This document shows positions 57,757-64,000 of a stretch of DNA of 64,000 bases, piece after piece. The stretch covers positions 25,799-89,798 of the forward strand of contig JAEVEX010000054.1 in NCBI GenBank assembly GCA_016842085.1, given 5' to 3'. The number at the start of each line of letters is the position of its first letter. The stretch's first letter is position 1. The position numbers and the translations under genes were made by a program. The DNA is from Candidatus Thermoflexus tengchongensis. GTDB taxonomy: Bacteria > Chloroflexota > Anaerolineae > Thermoflexales > Thermoflexaceae. The notes below the pieces were generated by a model that had not been told where the DNA came from, did no database searches, and was given only the letters and a program-made list of their open reading frames with translations.

Positions 57757-60700
57757 CTAAACGGTGACGGATTGTCCCCCTGAGAAGGCCCCCGCGTAGG
57801 TGCCTTCGATCACCGTTCCATAGACCGGGCAGATCACCTGAATGCCCTGATCGGCGAGCCCGCCCCACTCGGCGCAGCGCTCCACGCCCTGGCCGAACCC
57901 CTGGTTGAGCTCGAGGAGGATCCGCCGGTATCGATCATCTACGCGGGTGGTGGCGCCCCAACCCCAGGCGGCCACCGTTCCGGAGATCACCCCCTGGAAA
58001 GCGGGATCGATATCGAAGCGGCCCAGGGTTGGGTTCCAGCGTCCTCCGAAGGCCAGGATCTTCACCCACGGCTCCTGCGCGCCCAGGTCGGAGATGGTGG
58101 CCGGGTTCCAGGACCAGCGGAGGTAGAGATCCACAGCGGGGGTGGAGGAGATCGGATCGGCCCGCTGATACCGGTAGAGCACGCAGGTGCGGCCGAGGGC
58201 GCAGGATCCCAGCTCGAAATAGTGGGGGTTGACCTCAACCAGGGAGAAACCGGCTCCGGAAACCTGAGGAGGGGGCATGGAGTAAGACGTGTCGTGGGTG
58301 AAGCGCAGTTCGGTCACCCGCACGAGGCCGGCGGGAGGGGGCGTGGGGGATGGCGAGGGTGTGGGCGAAGGGGTGGGCGTGGGGAGGGGCTGGAAGGTGG
58401 CGGTGATGACCCGGGGTTGGGTCATGGAGACCACGGCGGCGCCGTCAGGATCTGTGGCCTCCGCTCCGATCCAGCCGGCGAAGGCCCAGCCTGGATTCGG
58501 TTGAGCCCGCAGGCGCACGGTTTCGCCTTCCGGATATGTCCCATCCTCGCATTTCCGGCCGGCCTCCACGGAGACCGTTCCGCCGTTGGGAGGGGCGGCG
58601 TGGACGGTCAGCGGGTAGGGTCCGTGGGGGATGAAGTGGGCGGTGAGGATCCGTCCCGCCTCACACACGGTCTCCGGCCGCTGGGCCTTCCAGGCCGCCC
58701 AGAAGGCCTCTATACCATCCCGGTCCCCTTCCAGGGTGGGGAGGGGAATGAAGAATTCAGGAGACTCCCTGAGGACGATCCGCAGGTTGAGGAAGAACAG
58801 TGGGGTAGCCTGGGTGGCGAGGGTCCATATGCCGTTGCGGGCGGGGCCGTCGAGGTCGTCGGCGAGGCGATCCCAGGGCTCCGGGAGATCGTCGTAGAGA
58901 TCCCAGAGGGCGGCGGCCACCGCCCACTCGCTATCCGCATTCGTGGGATGGTCCGGATCGGGATGGGGGAAATCCGAAGATCTCTCCGGATGCTCCAGAT
59001 TGCCCCCACTTACGAAAGGGAAATCCGGATCCTCCAGAAGGGCAGCGGCCAGGAAGGAGGCCCACCCTTCGCTCCAGGCGCAGGAGGGGGAGGTGTGTCC
59101 CTTGGGATTGTGGTTGAAGCCGGGGCAAGCCAGGGTGGTGTAAGAAGGCTCCACAACCAGGCTCAGGAGGTCGGAGGGCAGGGAGCCGGTTACCCTTGGG
59201 CGGGCGTAATCCGTGAAAGAGTCCATCACGAAGTGACCCAGCTCGTGGAGGATCGTGTGGATTGTGGTCTCCTCCCGTTTCAGGAAGATCGTAGGCCCGG
59301 GAGCGAAGCGGTAGGGGTAGATGAGGTAGAGGAGTCGTGTTGGGATGGAATCCCGGATGCGGGTATAGCAGGAATGCACTTTGGATTTTTCGATTCCCAG
59401 TCGTTGACCCATCAGGGTGTCGGCAAGGCCGAGGCACTCGAGAGGCCAGTAGATGTTCACCGCCCGGTCCGGAGCCCACCCCACCCGCCGCATCAGCTCC
59501 TCCCACCCCCACCGCGTCAGCGTGTCATAGATGAAAAAAGCCGTGCGGTTATCCCCACCCTCAATCACAACATCCAGACGGTGCGCCCCAGGACTCAGCT
59601 CAGCAGGTTCCGTTTCGTGAAAGTAAGGACCCCGCCTGGGGTGCCGGATGGTCACGCGCCGATCGTCCCGGGCGTAAACCCGCAGAACAATGCGGAGAGG
59701 AAAGGCGGTGGGGACGCTGAACGAATAGGAGCCGTCCTCACCCGTGTAGGTGACGTCCAGCTGGGCGCGCCGGCACGCCAGGGGCGGAGTCGGGGGCGGC
59801 ACGCGGGGCGGTCGGGGAGTGGGTCTGGGCTGTCCCGCGCAGGGACGGGGGGAGGGCTCCGGCTCGTTCCACAGCTCCACCCGCACCCCTCGAGCCGGCA
59901 GCAGGACGCCGGTGAGGGGATCCCGGTAATGGATCCGACCGGAGAGGTCCAGCCATCGGGCCGGAGCGGCAGGCGAAGGAGGGGAGGAAGCCGGCGGAGA
60001 AACCGGAGGGGGAGACTCCTCCGGCTGGAGGTCCTCCGGAGAGACCTCCGGCAGGCCATAATCCGTGCATGTGCCGGGACGACCATAGGAAGAACAGAAG
60101 GTGGTGGGGCGCTCCCGCAGGGAGTGGCCCGGCGCCTCCGGCGGCACCCCCAGGGCAAACCGATAGGGATCATAGGGAAAGCGGATGGTGCATGGGCGGA
60201 CGCCGCCGCATTGCTGGCTCTTCAGGTTCCACGCCCGCATGAAGGCGGTGTCGTAATCGGTCCAGTAGGTCTGGGATTCGGTGCTCCAGCCGAGGAGGAT
60301 GAGATGCCCGCGGTAGTGTTTGAAGTCATAAGGTTCTTCCTGTTGCAGGGCGTTGATCTGCCATTCCCCGGGATACTGGAGCTGGAGGGTGAGGCGGATG
60401 ACCTCGCCGCGCTCTTCCTCCCGGTGAAGGGGATGGAACAGCGACTGTCGGCCCTGGCCTTCGAGGACGAAGCGAAGACGAGTGCCCGGGGCGGTGAAGT
60501 GACCTTCGCCGGTATAGGGGGTCAGGAGCTCCGCCGGATCCACCAGGTGGACGGTGTCGGTTTCCAGGCGGTAAGGGAGGGAGGTTTCAACGGCCAGAAC
60601 CTGCAGGACGGCCGGGAGATGGAGGATGAGGACGTGAGGAGCGGAAGGGGGAAGGGAGTAGAACACGAGGAGGGTGAGGTGGAAGGGGTGGCCCACCTGA

Positions 60701-60882
60701 GGGGATTCTTCGAAGCGGAGACATGGGGAGCTGGGCCATGGGGGAGGGGATTCGCAGATCCAGTCGGAGGGGGAAGGCATAGGGCGGGAAGGGGAGGCCG
60801 CGCCGGGGAGACAGGCGGCCAGCAGGCTCAGCGCCAGGAAGAGCGCCCCTCGGAGGCGGACCAGCCAACGTAACGCGCTCAT
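57757..60882 (-). CDS. Large lipoprotein with zinc-metallopeptidase motif (HELGH) and InlB/BACON-like beta repeat
   Basis: Lipobox LSLLAACLPG; TTIHTILHELGHFVMDSF; HAAPPNGGTVSVEAGRKCEDGTYPEGETVRLRAQPNPGWAFAGWIG. Confidence 0.78.
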   Translation of the reverse strand: MSALRWLVRLRGALFLALSLLAACLPGAASPSRPMPSPSDWICESPPPWPSSPCLRFEESPQVGHPFHLTLLVFYSLPPSAPHVLILHLPAVLQVLAVETSLPYRLETDTVHLVDPAELLTPYTGEGHFTAPGTRLRFVLEGQGRQSLFHPLHREEERGEVIRLTLQLQYPGEWQINALQQEEPYDFKHYRGHLILLGWSTESQTYWTDYDTAFMRAWNLKSQQCGGVRPCTIRFPYDPYRFALGVPPEAPGHSLRERPTTFCSSYGRPGTCTDYGLPEVSPEDLQPEESPPPVSPPASSPPSPAAPARWLDLSGRIHYRDPLTGVLLPARGVRVELWNEPEPSPRPCAGQPRPTPRPPRVPPPTPPLACRRAQLDVTYTGEDGSYSFSVPTAFPLRIVLRVYARDDRRVTIRHPRRGPYFHETEPAELSPGAHRLDVVIEGGDNRTAFFIYDTLTRWGWEELMRRVGWAPDRAVNIYWPLECLGLADTLMGQRLGIEKSKVHSCYTRIRDSIPTRLLYLIYPYRFAPGPTIFLKREETTIHTILHELGHFVMDSFTDYARPRVTGSLPSDLLSLVVEPSYTTLACPGFNHNPKGHTSPSCAWSEGWASFLAAALLEDPDFPFVSGGNLEHPERSSDFPHPDPDHPTNADSEWAVAAALWDLYDDLPEPWDRLADDLDGPARNGIWTLATQATPLFFLNLRIVLRESPEFFIPLPTLEGDRDGIEAFWAAWKAQRPETVCEAGRILTAHFIPHGPYPLTVHAAPPNGGTVSVEAGRKCEDGTYPEGETVRLRAQPNPGWAFAGWIGAEATDPDGAAVVSMTQPRVITATFQPLPTPTPSPTPSPSPTPPPAGLVRVTELRFTHDTSYSMPPPQVSGAGFSLVEVNPHYFELGSCALGRTCVLYRYQRADPISSTPAVDLYLRWSWNPATISDLGAQEPWVKILAFGGRWNPTLGRFDIDPAFQGVISGTVAAWGWGATTRVDDRYRRILLELNQGFGQGVERCAEWGGLADQGIQVICPVYGTVIEGTYAGAFSGGQSVTV

Positions 60883-60979
60883 GGGTGCAACTCCCAAGAA
60901 AAGTTGTTTTTTTAAATTTTATCCGCCAGGGGGCGATCGGTCCAGAGGGCTGGACGGCCCGCAGGGCTTTCCAGTTTTC
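59534..60979. repeat. Long direct repeat, copy A (about 1446 bp)
   Basis: Matches 62381-63826 at a constant offset of 2847 bp with no indels seen. Confidence 0.88.
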
Positions 60980-61025
60980 TGGGCTTAGGCTATTCTTGGG
61001 TGGAAGGCCTTGAGGAGGTTGCGCC

Positions 61026-61275
61026 ATGTAGCAGAGCTTGCTCGATGTGCTGGCTGCAATACCTGATCCCAGGGGCAGGCACGGCCGCCGATATCCCCAT
61101 CCAGTCTTTGCTGGCAGCCCTCATCCTGGCTGCCATTAACGGTCAAGCTTCGCTACGGGGCATGTGGCTATGGGCTCGGGCCCACTCCGATTGGCTTACC
61201 CGACACCTGCCGTTTCACCGCAACCGGATACCGGCCCTCGAAACGTTCCGGACTCTCCTTTGCCGTTTAGATTAG
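61026..61275 (+). pseudogene. N-terminal remnant of ISAs1-family-like transposase (nonsense and frameshift)
   Basis: ATG-TAG-CAG then QSLLDVLAAIPDPRGRHGRRYPHP in one frame, switching to SLLAALILAAINGQASLRGMWLWARAHSDWLTRHLPFHRNRIPALETFRTLLCRLD in another. Confidence 0.75.
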
Positions 61276-62379
61276 GAGTTACGCAGTTGACAGGTAACCC
61301 CTGTTGTCTATAACCTGGAAGCCCGAGGGGTCCAGTTTTCCTCGCCAGGGAGGGGAGGAATGAATCCACCCAAGTGCGATGACCTGGATTATATTCACTT
61401 TCTTATCGCCGCCCAAAGGGTTTTCACCTGCACCGAGGCGGCCCGGTGTCCGCCGGAGGGGGAAGAAGCCCCTGCCCACGATGCCTTCACTCGTCTGCTT
61501 CAAAGACAGCCTCCCGACACGGAGGCGTTGTGGCAGGAGGCGAAGGAATTCGTGGACCTGAAAAGGGGGCTTTTGATCCTGGATGACACCACCCTGGACA
61601 AACCTTACGCCCAAAAGATGGAGCTGGTCACCTACCACTGGAGCGGCAAGCATCAGCGGGTCGTCAAGGGGATAGCCCTTTTGACCTTGCTCTGGACGGA
61701 TGGGAAAGCCCTTATCCCTTGTGACTTTCGGGTTTATGACAAGCCTCAGGGAGGGAAGACGAAAAACGAACATTTTCGGGAGATGCTTCAGAAGGCCCGG
61801 GAGAGGGGCTTTTGTCCAGAGGATGTCCTGATGGATAGCTGGTATTCCTCTCTGGAGAACCTCAAACTCATCGCCTCCTTCGGCTGGCGTTTCCTGACCC
61901 GGTTGCAAAGCAACCGGTTGGTGAACCCCGATGGGTGTGGAAATGTGCCCATCCGTCAGGTGGAGATTCCGGCGGAGGGGCGGATCGTGCATCTTCGGGG
62001 CTTTGGGTTCGTCAAAGTGTTTCGGACGGTCTCCCCAGAAGGGGACGCGGAATACTGGGCGACCAATGACCTTACGATGAGGGAGGCAAAACGGAAGGAG
62101 CTGGAGAAGGCGGGGTGGGGGATCGAGATCTATCATCGTGGGTTGAAGCAATGCACGGGGGTGGAAAGGGCGCAGGTGCGAAAGGCAGTTTCCATCCTTC
62201 GGCACGTGCTTCTGGCTTTGCGGGCCTTCTTGCGGCTGGAGGTGTATCGCTTGCGAACCGGGGTGAGCGGGGAGTGCGGTGCCTAGGCACCGCACTCCAA
62301 AGCCGCCATCATTCGGGATGCCATCCGGAGTTACCTGGCTCATCCTCGCTACCTCCTTCACCCAACTGCGTAACTCCTA
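61273..62379 (+). mobile_element. IS701-like (IS4-superfamily) insertion sequence with 17-bp perfect terminal inverted repeats
   Basis: TAGGAGTTACGCAGTTG (61273-61289) and CAACTGCGTAACTCCTA (62363-62379) flank the transposase ORF. Confidence 0.82.
61360..62286 (+). CDS. DDE transposase (IS701-like)
   Basis: LLILDDTTLDK, DVLMDSWYSS, GIEIYHRGLKQCTGVERAQVRKAVSILRHVLLALRAFLRLE. Confidence 0.82.
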   Translation: MNPPKCDDLDYIHFLIAAQRVFTCTEAARCPPEGEEAPAHDAFTRLLQRQPPDTEALWQEAKEFVDLKRGLLILDDTTLDKPYAQKMELVTYHWSGKHQRVVKGIALLTLLWTDGKALIPCDFRVYDKPQGGKTKNEHFREMLQKARERGFCPEDVLMDSWYSSLENLKLIASFGWRFLTRLQSNRLVNPDGCGNVPIRQVEIPAEGRIVHLRGFGFVKVFRTVSPEGDAEYWATNDLTMREAKRKELEKAGWGIEIYHRGLKQCTGVERAQVRKAVSILRHVLLALRAFLRLEVYRLRTGVSGECGA

Positions 62380-63729
62380 GAAAAAAGCCGTGCGGTTATC
62401 CCCATCCTCAATCAGAACATCCAGACGGTGCGCCCCAGGACTCAGCTCCACCGGTTCAGTCTTGTGAACATAGGGTCCCCGGGTGGGATCCTGAACCGCG
62501 ACCCGCCGATCGTCCCGGGCGTAAACCCGCAGAACAATGCGGAGAGGAAAGGCGGTGGGGACGCTGAACGAATAGGAGCCGTCCTCACCCGTGTAGGTGA
62601 CGCCCAGCCGGGCGCGCCGGCACGCCAGGGGCGGAGTCGGGGGCGGCACGCGGGGCGGTCGGGGAGTGGGTCTGGGCTGTCCCGCGCAGGGACGGGGGGA
62701 GGGCTCCGGCTCGTTCCACAGCTCCACCCGCACCCCTCGAGCCGGCAGCAGGACGCCGGTGAGGGGATCCCGGTAATGGATCCGACCGGAGAGGTCCAGC
62801 CATCGGGCCGGAGCGGCAGGCGAAGGAGGGGAGGAAGCCGGCGGAGAAACCGGAGGGGGAGACTCCTCCGGCTGGAGGTCCTCCGGAGAGACCTCCGGCA
62901 GGCCATAATCCGTGCATGTGCCGGGACGACCATAGGAAGAACAGAAGGTGGTGGGGCGCTCCCGCAGGGAGTGGCCCGGCGCCTCCGGCGGCACCCCCAG
63001 GGCAAACCGATAGGGATCATAGGGAAAGCGGATGGTGCATGGGCGGACGCCGCCGCATTGCTGGCTCTTCAGGTTCCACGCCCGCATGAAGGCGGTGTCG
63101 TAATCGGTCCAGTAGGTCTGGGATTCGGTGCTCCAGCCGAGGAGGATGAGATGCCCGCGGTAGTGTTTGAAGTCATAAGGTTCTTCCTGTTGCAGGGCGT
63201 TGATCTGCCATTCCCCGGGATACTGGAGCTGGAGGGTGAGGCGGATGACCTCGCCGCGCTCTTCCTCCCGGTGAAGGGGATGGAACAGCGACTGTCGGCC
63301 CTGGCCTTCGAGGACGAAGCGAAGACGAGTGCCCGGGGCGGTGAAGTGACCTTCGCCGGTATAGGGGGTCAGGAGCTCCGCCGGATCCACCAGGTGGACG
63401 GTGTCGGTTTCCAGGCGGTAAGGGAGGGAGGTTTCAACGGCCAGAACCTGCAGGACGGCCGGGAGATGGAGGATGAGGACGTGAGGAGCGGAAGGGGGAA
63501 GGGAGTAGAACACGAGGAGGGTGAGGTGGAAGGGGTGGCCCACCTGAGGGGATTCTTCGAAGCGGAGACATGGGGAGCTGGGCCATGGGGGAGGGGATTC
63601 GCAGATCCAGTCGGAGGGGGAAGGCATAGGGCGGGAAGGGGAGGCCGCGCCGGGGAGACAGGCGGCCAGCAGGCTCAGCGCCAGGAAGAGCGCCCCTCGG
63701 AGGCGGACCAGCCAACGTAACGCGCTCAT
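62377..63729 (-). pseudogene. 3'-truncated second copy of the HELGH metallopeptidase lipoprotein
   Basis: N-terminal ~450 aa nearly identical to the 57757-60882 product; ends DNRTAFF* where the TAG stop comes from the IS701-like end. Confidence 0.88.
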
Positions 63730-63826
63730 GGGTGCAACTCCCAAGAAAAGTTGTTTTTTTAAATTTTATCCGCCAGGGGGCGATCGGTCCAGAGGGCTGG
63801 ACGGCCCGCAGGGCTTTCCAGTTTTC
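62381..63826. repeat. Long direct repeat, copy B (about 1446 bp)
   Basis: See copy A at 59534-60979. Confidence 0.88.
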
Positions 63827-64000
63827 ATAGCTTTCGGCGGATCAGCGGGCTTAGACCCTGATCATGCCAGGCGCTTAAGGCCCGGAATCCGTCGACCACG
63901 AACCGGTAACCCAGGGCTCTGAGCCGGTTAAGGGCCAGGTTCCGGATCCGACGGAGCCCCGGCCCGATCTTCCGTCCATGCCGCCGGTCTTCCCTCAAAC
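63825..64000 (-). pseudogene. C-terminal segment of an ISAs1-like transposase (cut by window end)
   Basis: Reverse-strand reading LREDRRHGRKIGPGLRRIRNLALNRLRALGYRFVVDGFRALSAWHDQGLSPLIRRKL*. Confidence 0.55.

Noticed and set aside
58222-60873. 883-aa plus-strand ORF (and its partner at 62428-63720)
   Set aside because: Antisense to the metallopeptidase lipoprotein and its copy; no family-like sequence.

Overview
GC-rich bacterial chromosome segment. Gene content and style suggest a thermophilic Chloroflexota/Thermoflexus-like genome (inference). By eye I found no rRNA, tRNA or CRISPR.

Main content, left to right:
- 5' end of a glutamate synthase large subunit (minus strand, cut by the window edge and absent from the ORF track).
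- OmpR-type response regulator, histidine kinase and YetF/DUF421 protein.
- GlcF-like / GlpD / AGPS-like oxidoreductase cluster.
- MntA/HepT pair.
- Two overlapping leaderless HtrA-like proteases plus a LuxR-type regulator with a degenerate receiver.
- SMC-like AAA ATPase plus TOPRIM/DUF4276 pair (defence-like).
- About 4.5 copies of a ~160-bp repeat built almost entirely of short hairpins.
- Thioredoxin.
- Surface polysaccharide locus containing a broken DUF4258 gene next to DUF2283.
- IS1-like element with a probable -1 frameshift, abutting a beheaded glycosyltransferase.
- ECF sigma / anti-sigma operon.
- GH2 hydrolase, flippase and TadE/TadG-like genes.
- Second MntA/HepT-like pair.
- S51-like/CysS-tail fusion and FHA-wHTH regulator.
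- pgk, gltA, sugar-binding lipoprotein, a serine-biosynthesis cluster and pncB.
- Third MntA/HepT pair and a Lon-like protease.
- HELGH metallopeptidase lipoprotein with a truncated, almost identical second copy, surrounded by IS701-like and ISAs1-like sequences.

Strongest candidates for something undescribed are the hairpin-repeat array at 13.70-14.42 kb (base-pair covariation visible between its own units) and the HtrA-HtrA-pseudoreceiver operon at 9.6-11.8 kb.
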